Counted from the first letter of the stretch, positions 36,579-45,311 are shown. The stretch: 64,000 bases of DNA from Bacillus timonensis (GCF_004799755.1 NZ_SLUB01000003.1:124001-188000), one strand, 5' to 3'. Program-made: numbers and translations. The notes: generated by a model not told the origin, from the sequence alone.

Positions 36579-36710
36579 TTTGTTTCCCCCTCGCTTTAAA
36601 TTAGTAACCGTTTTCATTTCTTTTCTTAGTACAATTGGTAAATTTGCTAGCGGCTTAATACAGTTTCGAATTTTTCACCACCCATTTTTTAAAAATTTCA
36701 CTTTACTATA

Positions 36711-36728
36711 TTGCAAGTGACGTACCAA
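36711..36728 (-). promoter_or_regulatory. Sigma-54 (-24/-12) promoter for gntP-bdhA
   Basis: TTGGTACGTCACTTGCA on the minus strand. It has GG at -24 and GC at -12, separated by exactly 10 bases, and matches TGGYAC-N5-TTGCA. It lies about 130 bases before the permease start and downstream of the enhancer palindromes. Confidence 0.85.
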
Positions 36729-36779
36729 CTTTGGAAAGTTCAGAAAATCGCCATATCTTACTATAAATTTCACTTTAAA

Positions 36780-36795
36780 TTCCAGAATTCTGGAA
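36780..36795. promoter_or_regulatory. Enhancer palindrome 3 (activator binding site)
   Basis: TTCCAGAATTCTGGAA, a perfect 16-base palindrome, centre about 85 bases upstream of the predicted sigma-54 start site. It has the same TTCCRG-N4-CYGGAA pattern as the two sites at 36848 and 36869. Confidence 0.75.
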
Positions 36796-36847
36796 TAGTA
36801 GATTATAAGTTTCTTATAAAAGCCTGTATTTTTGGATAAAAAAACGA

Positions 36848-36863
36848 TTCCAGAAAACCGGAA
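36848..36863. promoter_or_regulatory. Enhancer palindrome 2
   Basis: TTCCAGAAAACCGGAA. It matches TTCCRG-N4-CYGGAA and is centred 21 bases, two helical turns, from the neighbouring site at 36869. Confidence 0.75.
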
Positions 36864-36868
36864 TAACG

Positions 36869-36884
36869 TTCCGGAAACCTGGAA
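36869..36884. promoter_or_regulatory. Enhancer palindrome 1
   Basis: TTCCGGAAACCTGGAA. It lies one base outside the stop codon of the activator gene and follows the same 16-base pattern as the other two sites. Confidence 0.75.
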
Positions 36885-36885
36885 T

Positions 36886-38259
36886 CTATATTTCAAGGTT
36901 TAGCTTTTTAAGTTTTTCGTACATGCTAGATTTACTTATCCCGAGTGCTTTAGCTGCTAATTGCTTATCATTGTTGTATTTATGCAGTGTTTTCGTGATT
37001 ACGCGTTTTTCAGTATCTTCAATGATTTCCTTTAATGATTTTTGACCGATTAATAGTTTAGGATCATCCACCAAATAATCCGGTAATGAATGAATTTCAA
37101 TTTTTTCTCCAACTGTCAAATGAATAGCAGCTTCGATTACATTTTCAAGTTCACGAAGATTTCCCGGCCATTGATGGACTTGAAGAATATTTATCACCTC
37201 ATCATCGATAGCCGTGATACGCTTGCCAGTTCGCTTTGAGGCTCTCTCGATAAAATACTTTGTTAAAGGAATAATATCCTCTGGTCTTTCTCGCAATGGT
37301 GGGATTGTAAATGGGATGACATTGATCCGATAAAATAAATCCTCCCTAAATCGTTCTTCAACAATCATTTGCTCTAATGGTCGATTGGTCGCTGCAATCA
37401 CCCTTACATCCACAGGAATAGGATTTAATCCACCCACAGGTTCGACTTCTTTTTCCTGAAGTACGCGCAATAACTTTATTTGCATATGTAATGGCATATC
37501 ACCGACTTCATCTAAAAAAATGGTCCCTCCATCTGCTAGGACAAACTTACCTTTTTTGCCACCCTTTTTTGCACCCGTAAAGGCTCCTTCCTCATACCCA
37601 AAAAGCTCAGACTCTAACAAATGCTCCGGGATTGCACCACAATTAATTTTTATGAAAGGTTTTTTACTTCTCTCACTTAATTGATGAATACTATGGGCGA
37701 ATAATTCCTTTCCAGTCCCGCTTTCGCCTCTAATTAAGACGGAAATATCCCCTGATGCAATATTTTTAACCTTCTCCTTTAATTCGAGAATTTGTCTTGA
37801 TTCCGTCTTAATATCATTTAATGTATATTTCGCCCCATTATTCTCCTGCCAATCTTCGATATATGTTTGGAGCTGTGACATCACGCTTTTAATATGAGTG
37901 TTCATTTTATTTAATGCTTTTGTATCTCGGAAAATAACGGCGCCGACCGCCCCAATAATTTTATTATCTGAATGAATGGGAATCCGATTGGCAATCATAT
38001 AGTTTCCTTTAATATAGTGAGGGCTCCCGATTTCCTCTTCTCCCGTTTGAACCACAATATGCATCCTACTGTTTTCAATAACCTCTGTAACGTGTGTTCC
38101 AATGACTTCTTCTCGATTAACCTCTAAAAATTCACAATAATTGTGATTGATATACACTATTTTCCCCTGATGATCTACGACAACAATCCATTCATAAGCA
38201 GTATCAATAATCGTTTCTAGAATCTTATTTTTGAATTCTAAATCATCTTGATTAAACAT
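36886..38259 (-). CDS. Sigma-54-dependent activator with PAS sensor domain
   Basis: 457 residues in three parts. A PAS domain (about residues 12-115, YEWIVVVDHQGKIVYINHNY) senses the signal. The AAA+ domain has Walker A GESGTGKE (178-185), the sigma-54 contact loop GAFTGA (225-230) and Walker B TIFLDE (246-251). A C-terminal Fis-type helix-turn-helix (about 420-455, KQLAAKALGISKSSMYEKL) binds the enhancers. It is encoded directly upstream of its presumed targets, gntP and bdhA, with the enhancer cluster and -24/-12 promoter between. The likely inducer is 3-hydroxybutyrate or a derivative; this is inferred from context. Confidence 0.93.
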   Translation of the reverse strand: MFNQDDLEFKNKILETIIDTAYEWIVVVDHQGKIVYINHNYCEFLEVNREEVIGTHVTEVIENSRMHIVVQTGEEEIGSPHYIKGNYMIANRIPIHSDNKIIGAVGAVIFRDTKALNKMNTHIKSVMSQLQTYIEDWQENNGAKYTLNDIKTESRQILELKEKVKNIASGDISVLIRGESGTGKELFAHSIHQLSERSKKPFIKINCGAIPEHLLESELFGYEEGAFTGAKKGGKKGKFVLADGGTIFLDEVGDMPLHMQIKLLRVLQEKEVEPVGGLNPIPVDVRVIAATNRPLEQMIVEERFREDLFYRINVIPFTIPPLRERPEDIIPLTKYFIERASKRTGKRITAIDDEVINILQVHQWPGNLRELENVIEAAIHLTVGEKIEIHSLPDYLVDDPKLLIGQKSLKEIIEDTEKRVITKTLHKYNNDKQLAAKALGISKSSMYEKLKKLNLEI

Positions 38260-38330
38260 TTTCCCACACTCTCCCCTACGTACATCATATCACCAGTACA
38301 ACAGGTCATTAAAGAGGATAAAAATAAAGA

Positions 38331-38353
38331 CCCGATACAAACTATGTATCAGG
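38331..38353 (-). terminator. Terminator overlapping the MFS gene end
   Basis: A 9-bp stem (CCTGATACA / TGTATCGGG, one G-T pair) with a 5-base loop, then TCTTTATTTTT on the minus strand. The stem includes the stop codon of the transporter gene. Confidence 0.7.
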
Positions 38354-39539
38354 CCTTCGCACTTAGGACAATATTGCTTTTTTCTTTCAGTTTTCTATCA
38401 TAGATAACCGTTGTAAAAATGGAAACGAACAATAAAACTGCCAGGACCGTGAATAATATACTCATGCCCCATAAATCTACAAGTATTCCACCAAGAACAG
38501 GTCCAATCATTCTGCCACCGGTTGCCGTACTATTCACTATTCCTTGATAAAAACCTTCTCTTCCTTTAGGTGCAAGATCATTTGCAATCGTTGGAACAGC
38601 TGGCCAAACAAACATTTCACCAACCGTTAAAATAATCATGGCCACTAAAAACCCGCTAAATGAATCAGCCGTTGAGACAAGTAGGAACGAACAAATAAAA
38701 ATAAGAATTCCAATGATAATTTGTTTTTTTAAGGATTTAGCAATGGTTTTTATCGCTATGTTCAGTAACGGCTGTCCGAGGACAATTAATCCACCATTGA
38801 CTGTCCATAATAAACTATATTGTTTTAATGTGATGCCAATGTCCTGTGTATAGCTTGAAATTGTAGCCTGCCATTGCACATAGGCTACCCAACATAAAAC
38901 ATAACCGATACAAAGAATTAACAGGGCAGTTAATTTCGAACGGTTTCTGACTGTTTTAGATTGTTCAAGGATACTTGTTTGCTTTCCTTTTTCAGCATGT
39001 ATTCCACGATAACCGAATAATGCCACCAGGAAGAACAAGACATACATGAATGTATTGGCCATAAAAATATAATCAAACGAGTAGGAAGCTACAAATCCAC
39101 CAAGGCCTGAGCCTATCGCTACTCCGAGGTTCTGCGCGATATAGACTGCATTAAATGACTTTCTTCCACCTTCTGGCCAAACGGCTCCTGCCATCGCGAA
39201 CATGGCTGGAAACACCATTCCAGTCCCTAGACCTATGATGGTAAGAAAAATAACATAATGTGGCCACCCATGAAAGAAGGTTAATCCTGTAAGAGCCACT
39301 AAAGAAATAAGGATTCCTGATAAAATTGACTTGTAGCCGCCAATTTTATCAAATAGGACGCCACCTACTAAATTCCCGATTACGGTCGCACCCGCATTCA
39401 CCATTAACACAAGACCTGCTACAGATAGAGACTTTCCTAGATGGCCATGAATATAAATCGCGTTTAACGGCCATAAAAAAGATGAACCAGTTACATTAAT
39501 CACCATTCCGATGATGATCATCCAAAGTGCTCTCGGCAT
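38349..39539 (-). CDS. Major facilitator superfamily transporter
   Basis: 396 residues with 12 predicted helices. The MFS motif GGVLFDKIGGYKSILSG lies between helices 2 and 3, with a second-half partner LGGILVDLWGMSIL near the end. The EGFYQGIVNSTATGGRMIGP segment is typical of the drug-efflux-like YttB/YjiJ type group. AAAGGAGGTG gives a very strong site before the ATG at 39539. Substrate is unknown. It is a single-gene unit; the region upstream is the 53-bp repeat array. Confidence 0.85.
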   Translation of the reverse strand: MPRALWMIIIGMVINVTGSSFLWPLNAIYIHGHLGKSLSVAGLVLMVNAGATVIGNLVGGVLFDKIGGYKSILSGILISLVALTGLTFFHGWPHYVIFLTIIGLGTGMVFPAMFAMAGAVWPEGGRKSFNAVYIAQNLGVAIGSGLGGFVASYSFDYIFMANTFMYVLFFLVALFGYRGIHAEKGKQTSILEQSKTVRNRSKLTALLILCIGYVLCWVAYVQWQATISSYTQDIGITLKQYSLLWTVNGGLIVLGQPLLNIAIKTIAKSLKKQIIIGILIFICSFLLVSTADSFSGFLVAMIILTVGEMFVWPAVPTIANDLAPKGREGFYQGIVNSTATGGRMIGPVLGGILVDLWGMSILFTVLAVLLFVSIFTTVIYDRKLKEKSNIVLSAKA

Positions 39540-39670
39540 ACGGGCACCTCCTTTTAAACTTTTTTAAATTGCATACCAAAATAATTCTATTCCCTGCTAC
39601 ACATTTAATCAATTTAAAAAAGTATTCCGATAAAAGGACAAGGTCACGGTACAGGCTTAGGTGAATTTTT

Positions 39671-40041
39671 GCCGTGCATGTTCCGCGAGAACATTGTTGC
39701 GGTACATTCTTGGGTGAATTTGAGGCGAGCGTGTATCGCGAGAACCGTCTCACGGGACATGTTTAGAGGATTTGAGGACGAGCATGTATCGCAAGAACTC
39801 TCTCACGGGACAGGCTTAGGCGGAATTTAGGACGAGCATGTATCGCAAGAACCGTCTCACGGTACATGCTTAGAGGATTTGAGGGCGGGCGTGTACCGCT
39901 AGAACCATCTAGCGGGACATGCTTAGAGGATTTGGGGGCGGGCGTGTATTGTAAGAGCCATCTCACGGGACATGTTTAGAGGATTAGAGGACGAGCGTGT
40001 ATTGTAAAAACAAGGGCCATCTCACGATATACGCTTGAAAG
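39671..40041. repeat. Array of about seven 53-bp tandem repeats with hairpin potential
   Basis: Units begin near 39671, 39725, 39777, 39831, 39884, 39937 and 39990, so the period is 52-54 bases. A partial unit precedes them. The core is GCGTGTATCGCGAGAACC followed by GTCTCACGGGACATG and TTTAGAGGATTTGAGG. Each unit holds an inverted repeat, for example TGTACCGCTAG / CTAGCGGGACA at 39892. Both strands contain ORFs over the array, but they are frame artefacts of repeated DNA. The flanking bases 39540-39670 are AT-rich and unremarkable. Confidence 0.9.
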
Positions 40042-40095
40042 ACAAATAGACTCAAATATAAACCGACAAGCATACATCACTTGTCGGTTCAACGT

Positions 40096-40257
40096 TTATT
40101 CAGGGCGTTGCTTTGATTTTATCGGTTGCCCTTTTTTAAGGTAATTTTGCTTTGATTTCTTCACAGGATCAAAATCCTGTCCGAATTCCACATCATTGCT
40201 ATTTCTACCATTTTTCGTTTTTTGCTCAGGATTGTTTTGGTCGGAACGTTTTTTCAT
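40096..40257 (-). CDS. Small 53-residue polar protein of unknown function
   Basis: 53 residues, highly charged and rich in Lys, Asn and Gln (starts MKKRSDQNNPEQKTKNGRNS, ends KKGQPIKSKQRPE). It has no hydrophobic core, so it is probably disordered. AGGGGATG lies five bases before the ATG. It follows ytzC by 11 bases in the same direction. The composition is like small spore-associated or stress proteins of Bacillus, but I recognise no family. Confidence 0.6.
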   Translation of the reverse strand: MKKRSDQNNPEQKTKNGRNSNDVEFGQDFDPVKKSKQNYLKKGQPIKSKQRPE

Positions 40258-40268
40258 AATTTCATCCC

Positions 40269-40553
40269 CTACATCTTATACTCTTGAATGATATTTGCAT
40301 CTAAAGTCATATCATTTTGGAGTTGCTGCAATTGGAGTCTCATTCGGTGCAATTGCTCACGTTGCTGGTCATTACAGCTCTGAGCCAGCTTTGCTAATTC
40401 GTTTGTGACTTCCTCTAATTGCATCTGTGCCTCGGTATACTCTGTTTCATTATAAGCTTCTTGCCTTCTAGCAGTGGTGATTTGTTCTTGGGCATTACGA
40501 AGAGAATCCTCACAGCGTTGCAAAAACGCCTCAACAGATTGTCGAGTAGCCAT
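40269..40553 (-). CDS. ytzC: YtzC, DUF2524 coiled-coil protein
   Basis: 94 residues, almost wholly helical with heptads (SVEAFLQRCEDSLRNAQEQI onward) and many Gln and Glu. The beginning MATRQSVEAFLQRCEDSLR fits the DUF2524 family of B. subtilis YtzC, which also lies next to ytqA. Function is unknown. The ATG at 40553 has GGAGGGGG at good spacing. Copy C of the interspersed repeat lies about 100 bases upstream. It may be co-transcribed with the 53-residue gene. Confidence 0.82.
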   Translation of the reverse strand: MATRQSVEAFLQRCEDSLRNAQEQITTARRQEAYNETEYTEAQMQLEEVTNELAKLAQSCNDQQREQLHRMRLQLQQLQNDMTLDANIIQEYKM

Positions 40554-40655
40554 ACTTCCCCCTCCTAATTCCAAAATGAGAAAAACTAAGCTTTCTCCTT
40601 TATAGTGTGTTCATCCTTAATTTCTTCTCTCAGAAAAGTTATTACCAATTTATGT

Positions 40656-40717
40656 GGCCCACACGAGGTGGGACACACAATGACGTTGCCACAGGATTTG
40701 GCGTGCTTAGTCTTTAA
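40656..40717 (-). repeat. Interspersed repeat, copy C (central double-hairpin module only)
   Basis: About 62 bases similar to the centre of copy B. It contains the two consecutive hairpins GCCA-aatcc-tgTGGC and CCCAC-ctcgt-GTGGG, then TTAGTCTTTAA on the plus strand. In the orientation of copies A and B it points toward ytzC. The bases at which it differs from copy B lie mostly in the hairpin loops, linkers and outer parts. Confidence 0.7.
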
Positions 40718-40806
40718 ACTTTTGAATTTTTTTCATTTGAGTTTCTTTAAGCCCCCATGCTAAAATTTAACGTAGGTATTTTTACTTAGTTAGGAGTGGC
40801 AAACAA

Positions 40807-41769
40807 ATGCCTCAGGTTAACCCTTTTCCATATTCAACAGATAATAAACGATATCATACATGGAATTATCACTTACGAAATACATTTGGACATAAGGTAT
40901 TTAAAGTTGCACTTGATGGAGGGTTTGATTGCCCAAATCGAGATGGTACAGTGGCACACGGTGGCTGCACGTTTTGTAGTGTTTCGGGATCTGGTGATTT
41001 TGCTGGAAATCGTGCGGATGATATTCTTACACAGTTTCATACAATAAAAAATAGAATGCATGAAAAATGGAAGGACGGTAAATACATGGCGTATTTCCAG
41101 GCCTTCACGAACACTCACGCACCTGTTGAGGTATTGCGTGAACGATTCGAGCCTGTTTTAAACCAAGAAGGGGTTGTTGGTATTTCGATTGCAACAAGAC
41201 CTGATTGTCTTCCGGATGATGTTGTCGAATATTTAGCAGAGCTAAATGAACGAACTTATCTTTGGGTTGAGCTTGGCTTACAAACCGTACATGAAAAAAC
41301 AGCACAACTAATTAATCGTGCTCACGACTTTCAATGCTATATTGAAGGGGTCAATAAGCTTCGTAAGCACAATATTCAGATTTGCTCTCATATAATTAAT
41401 GGGCTCCCGCAGGAAACGCCAGAGATGATGATGGAAACCGCAAAGCAGGTTGCGAAACTCGATGTACAAGGAATAAAAATTCATTTGCTACATTTATTAA
41501 AAGGAACACCGATGGTCAAACAATATGAAAAAGGACTTTTGGAATTCCTCTCTTTTGATGAATATATACAATTAGTTTGTGACCAACTTGAAATTTTACC
41601 CCCAGAAATGATTGTTCATCGCATAACAGGGGACGGTCCAATTGATTTAATGGTAGGGCCGATGTGGAGTGTAAATAAATGGGAAGTATTGAACACTATT
41701 GATGCTGAACTGAAACGTCGAGATAGCTATCAAGGGAAATATTATCAAAAGGTTGTTGAAGTGTTATGA
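40807..41769 (+). CDS. mnmL: Radical SAM protein MnmL (YtqA)
   Basis: 320 residues. The radical SAM cysteines are in DCPNRDGTVAHGGCTFC near residues 40-56, the variant CX14CX2C spacing of the YtqA family. In B. subtilis YtqA has been linked to conversion of cmnm5(s2)U to nm5(s2)U at wobble position 34 of tRNA. YtqB then methylates the product. AGGAGTGG precedes the ATG. Its stop overlaps the next start (ATGA), so the two enzymes are made together. The family call is firm; the tRNA role is from literature memory. Confidence 0.88.
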   Translation: MPQVNPFPYSTDNKRYHTWNYHLRNTFGHKVFKVALDGGFDCPNRDGTVAHGGCTFCSVSGSGDFAGNRADDILTQFHTIKNRMHEKWKDGKYMAYFQAFTNTHAPVEVLRERFEPVLNQEGVVGISIATRPDCLPDDVVEYLAELNERTYLWVELGLQTVHEKTAQLINRAHDFQCYIEGVNKLRKHNIQICSHIINGLPQETPEMMMETAKQVAKLDVQGIKIHLLHLLKGTPMVKQYEKGLLEFLSFDEYIQLVCDQLEILPPEMIVHRITGDGPIDLMVGPMWSVNKWEVLNTIDAELKRRDSYQGKYYQKVVEVL

Positions 41770-42338
41770 AAATAGACCGCATTCTTCCATTTGCACGGAA
41801 TTTACTAACACTTGCAGTTAATGAAGGCGATTATGCCGTTGATGCAACGATCGGAAATGGGCATGACACCGCTATGTTAGCGTCATTAGTTGGGGATAAT
41901 GGACATGTTTTCGGCTTTGATATACAAAGAGATGCAATCGAAAGTACAACTTCCCGACTGCAAAAGCAGGATTTACTCAATCGAGTTAGCCTGTTTCATA
42001 AAAGCCATAATCAACTTTTAACAACATTACCGACAGAGGCCCACGGTAAAATTACTGGTGCCGTTTTTAATTTAGGATATTTACCTGGTGGAAATAAGGA
42101 AATTGTCACAAAGCCTGATTCTACGATTGATGCGATCGAGCAATTACTAGCTCTTATGAAGCCTGAGGGTATTATTGTCCTTGTGGTGTATCACGGTCAC
42201 GAAGAAGGAGCAGTTGAGCGAGATCGCCTTTTAAAATACTGCTCAACACTTGATCAACAACGTGCACATGTATTAATGTATCGATTTATGAATCAAATAA
42301 ATAATCCGCCATTTATTATCGCTATCGAGAAAAGATAG
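41766..42338 (+). CDS. mnmM: tRNA methyltransferase MnmM (YtqB)
   Basis: 190 residues. It is a class I SAM-dependent methyltransferase. The SAM loop is VDATIGNGHDTAMLA, followed by VFGFDIQRDAI and the catalytic-region VFNLGYLPGGNKEI. In B. subtilis YtqB (MnmM) methylates nm5s2U to mnm5s2U in tRNA anticodons. It overlaps ytqA by four bases. A bidirectional terminator begins in its last codons. Confidence 0.9.
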   Translation: MKIDRILPFARNLLTLAVNEGDYAVDATIGNGHDTAMLASLVGDNGHVFGFDIQRDAIESTTSRLQKQDLLNRVSLFHKSHNQLLTTLPTEAHGKITGAVFNLGYLPGGNKEIVTKPDSTIDAIEQLLALMKPEGIIVLVVYHGHEEGAVERDRLLKYCSTLDQQRAHVLMYRFMNQINNPPFIIAIEKR

Positions 42339-42361
42339 AGCTTGCATCGCTCTATCTTTTT
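42331..42361. terminator. Bidirectional terminator between mnmM and ytpB
   Basis: An 8-bp core stem GATAGAGC / GCTCTATC with a 7-base loop, flanked by AAA and TTTTT. Confidence 0.85.
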
Positions 42362-43424
42362 ATCCAATTACATGTTGAAATCTTCGGTAAGCCCGTCCAT
42401 TCACGTAAAAGAAAAACGACGTCTTTCCACCAAGTCTAATGATTTTCTTTGCGATTTTTAAAACACTTCGTTGTGTTCGAACCTTTTCATCTGATAAGTA
42501 AAGACCCAATAATCCTCGATTAATCATTCGATGGAATTTTTCATTTGGCAATCCCGCTGTATGCTTGTCTGCTTCAATAATAAAATGCTTAAGGCGAGCC
42601 ACAAGTTCATTCTCATGCGGATAGTAAAAACAGAAATTCAAGTCCCCGCCTTGACGGTCTTCTTCTTGGTCGATGAAATAATCAAGAAGGATGTGGAGCC
42701 CTTGGATATAAGGAAAATATCCATTTCGAACTTTAATGGCAATTTCCTGGTTGAATTCCTCATGAAATGCATAAGCAACTAAACAAAAAATACCTAGTGT
42801 TGAACCTGAGCATGCTGAAAATTCATACCATTCCATACGTGGGAGATGATCTTGATGGCTTTTAAACCAGTTCTCAAGCCTCGGTACACGCTCTTCCACC
42901 TTGACATGCTTATGTATTTGCAGATCACAGTAATAGGCAGCTAATTCCTGTAAATAAGTAGCGATTTTATCATAATGGTTGATGTTTTGAAGAACTTCCT
43001 GGCAGGTTAAGACTAGGCTTTCTAAATAGCCGCCATCATTCTGTTCATTGCGATACTGATAATAATTTTTAGTTGGTTGCCCTGGCCGTAATGCATCTGG
43101 CATGGAATCATGGAGCGAACGAAAGTCAACAGGGTCTAATGAGGTACTTCGATCACACAGATTATCCAGATAATCACTAATTGTCTGATAAGCTACAATA
43201 AAACGGATGCATTCCTCTATTTGTTCTTCTGCTAATAATGCGAGGATGGCCCCACCTTCACAGTGAAAGGTTTTAGTTTGAATACTTGCCAAAGCCTGCA
43301 TCCGAAGCTCCTCATTTGGAATCTCCTCTGCTTTCTTTTTCCAAATAGCTAATTCACGATGGACAATTGGAAATACCTCACGATACACTTTCTTCATTAA
43401 ACTAATTGGTTGTGTTGGTACCAA
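42360..43424 (-). CDS. ytpB: Tetraprenyl-beta-curcumene synthase YtpB
   Basis: 354 residues, DUF2600 family. YtpB cyclises tetraprenyl diphosphate to tetraprenyl-beta-curcumene, the precursor of sesquarterpenes found in Bacillus spores. It is a helical class-IB-like terpene synthase. The metal-binding aspartate motif is SDYLDNLCDR near residue 85. The TTG at 43424 has GAGGTG six bases upstream; the GTG at 43433 coincides with that site. The lysophospholipase gene ytpA, its partner in B. subtilis, is not adjacent here. Confidence 0.88.
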   Translation of the reverse strand: MVPTQPISLMKKVYREVFPIVHRELAIWKKKAEEIPNEELRMQALASIQTKTFHCEGGAILALLAEEQIEECIRFIVAYQTISDYLDNLCDRSTSLDPVDFRSLHDSMPDALRPGQPTKNYYQYRNEQNDGGYLESLVLTCQEVLQNINHYDKIATYLQELAAYYCDLQIHKHVKVEERVPRLENWFKSHQDHLPRMEWYEFSACSGSTLGIFCLVAYAFHEEFNQEIAIKVRNGYFPYIQGLHILLDYFIDQEEDRQGGDLNFCFYYPHENELVARLKHFIIEADKHTAGLPNEKFHRMINRGLLGLYLSDEKVRTQRSVLKIAKKIIRLGGKTSFFFYVNGRAYRRFQHVIG

Positions 43425-43549
43425 AGATATCACCTCAAATTTTAGATAAACCGAATATATGTTGATTTACGATACTTGTGAAAGTTGATACACTTACCTT
43501 AAATGATATTTCAGCGAATATCAAACAATTAAGAGAGGATGTATCTGTT

Positions 43550-44077
43550 ATGATTTATCCATACAAAGGGAAATATCCTGAAATAGCGGAATCTTCATTC
43601 ATTGCGGACTATGCCACAGTTACCGGGGACGTTAAAATCGGTGAGGAAACAAATATATGGTTTAATACCGTGATTCGAGGTGACGTAGCCCCAACAGTTA
43701 TCGGAAAAAGAGTAAGCATCCAGGACAATTCTACCTTACATCAAAGCCCCAATAATCCCTTAATCGTTGAAGATGATGTCACAATTGGACATCAGGTTAT
43801 CCTACATAGCTCAATCATTCGTAAAAATGCTCTAATTGGGATGGGATCGATTATCCTCGATGGTGCTGAAATTGGTGAAGGTGCTTTTATTGGTGCTGGA
43901 AGCCTCGTTCCACAAGGTAAAAAAATCCCGCCCAACACTCTTGCCTTTGGAAGACCCGCTAAGGTGATTCGTGAACTAAACGAAGACGATAAACAAGATA
44001 TGGCTAGAATTCGCCGTGAATATGTTGAAAAAGGACAGCATTATAAACAAGTACAAAAAGAAAGACGCAGTAACTAA
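43550..44077 (+). CDS. ytoA: Gamma-class carbonic anhydrase-like protein YtoA
   Basis: 175 residues. It is a left-handed beta helix built of hexapeptide repeats (IGEETNIWFNTVIRGD to IGEGAFIGAGSLVP). Metal ligands are expected from HQSPNN and GHQVILHSS. The family includes carbonic anhydrases and related acyltransferases; catalytic activity of YtoA is not proven. The ATG at 43550 has GAGAGG upstream; the ORF extends 24 codons earlier without a site. In B. subtilis ytnA and asnB separate it from metK; here they are absent. Confidence 0.88.
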   Translation: MIYPYKGKYPEIAESSFIADYATVTGDVKIGEETNIWFNTVIRGDVAPTVIGKRVSIQDNSTLHQSPNNPLIVEDDVTIGHQVILHSSIIRKNALIGMGSIILDGAEIGEGAFIGAGSLVPQGKKIPPNTLAFGRPAKVIRELNEDDKQDMARIRREYVEKGQHYKQVQKERRSN

Positions 44078-44104
44078 AAAGCTCGCCAAATTAGCGAGCT
44101 TTTC
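44077..44104. terminator. Bidirectional terminator between ytoA and metK
   Basis: The stem AAAGCTCGC / GCGAGCTTT with a 7-base loop, flanked by A and T runs. Confidence 0.85.
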
Positions 44105-44108
44105 TCTC

Positions 44109-45311
44109 TTATTTTGCAGAAGCTTGTGTTTTAAGAGTTTCCGCTTTATCCGTACGCTCCCATGGTAAATCAAGATCGTTTCTACCAAAGTGACCATATG
44201 CGGCAGTTTGTTTATAAATTGGACGACGAAGATCCAACATTTTAATAATACCGGCTGGGCGTAAATCAAAATTATTACGCACCAACTCTACAAGAACATC
44301 CTCAGATACTGTTCCTGTTCCGAAAGTATCAACAGCAATAGAAACTGGCTGAGCAACACCGATTGCGTATGCAAGCTGAACTTCACATTTATCAGCTAAT
44401 CCAGCTGCAACGAGGTTTTTCGCAACATAACGTGCAGCATATGCAGCAGAACGGTCTACCTTAGTTGGATCCTTACCTGAGAATGCACCACCGCCATGGC
44501 GTGCATAACCACCATACGTATCAACAATTATTTTACGACCTGTTAAACCAGCATCCCCTTGAGGACCACCGATTACAAATCGACCAGTTGGATTAATAAA
44601 GTATTTTGTATTTTCATCAATGAGTTCACTAGGAACAACTGGATTGATTACATGTTCTTTAAGATTTCGCTGAATTTGTTCTAATGAAATTTCCGGATGA
44701 TGCTGTGTTGAAATGACAATTGTGTCGATACGGACAGGATTGTTATTCTCATCATACTCTACTGTTACCTGAGTCTTTCCATCGGGACGTAAGTACGGAA
44801 GAATCTCATCCTTACGAACTTTCGTTAAACGGCGTGATAGCTTATGAGCTAACGAAATTGGTAAAGGCATTAACTCCTTTGTTTCATTACATGCATAACC
44901 AAACATTAAGCCTTGGTCCCCTGCACCTATTGCTTCAATTTGCTCGTCTGTCATTTGACCTTCACGTGCCTCTAAAGCTTGGTCAACCCCCATTGCAATG
45001 TCTGGAGACTGCTCATCAATTGATGTTAAGACCGCACAGGTTGCATAGTCAAATCCGTATTTAGCGCGAGTATAACCAATCTCTTTAATCGTTTCACGGA
45101 CAATCTTTGGGATATCTACATATGTAGAGGTTGTAATTTCTCCCGCAACAAGTACAAGACCTGTTGTAACAGAAGTTTCACACGCTACGCGTGCATTTGC
45201 ATCATTTGCTAAGATGGCATCTAAAATAGAATCTGAAATTTGGTCACAGATTTTATCTGGATGTCCTTCCGTAACAGACTCAGAAGTAAATAAACGGCGT
45301 CTAGTTGTCAC
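44109..45311 (-). CDS. metK: S-adenosylmethionine synthetase
   Basis: 400 residues. MetK makes SAM from methionine and ATP. Motifs: [16 protein letters not shown] at the N-terminus, [13 protein letters not shown] near residue 115, and the P-loop-like [19 protein letters not shown] near 255. The start is GTG at 45311 with GGAGG eight bases upstream. It is controlled by the S-box leader, from which it is separated by a further 210 bases of leader. Confidence 0.97.
   Translation of the reverse strand: MTTRRRLFTSESVTEGHPDKICDQISDSILDAILANDANARVACETSVTTGLVLVAGEITTSTYVDIPKIVRETIKEIGYTRAKYGFDYATCAVLTSIDEQSPDIAMGVDQALEAREGQMTDEQIEAIGAGDQGLMFGYACNETKELMPLPISLAHKLSRRLTKVRKDEILPYLRPDGKTQVTVEYDENNNPVRIDTIVISTQHHPEISLEQIQRNLKEHVINPVVPSELIDENTKYFINPTGRFVIGGPQGDAGLTGRKIIVDTYGGYARHGGGAFSGKDPTKVDRSAAYAARYVAKNLVAAGLADKCEVQLAYAIGVAQPVSIAVDTFGTGTVSEDVLVELVRNNFDLRPAGIIKMLDLRRPIYKQTAAYGHFGRNDLDLPWERTDKAETLKTQASAK

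Noticed and set aside
39496-39966. Minus-strand ORFs of 67-85 codons over the tandem array
   Set aside because: They are translations of the 53-bp repeat units, lack ribosome binding sites and change frame with unit length.
39671-40041. CRISPR array
   Set aside because: The units are contiguous and degenerate over their whole 53-base length; there are no unique spacers between constant repeats and no cas genes.
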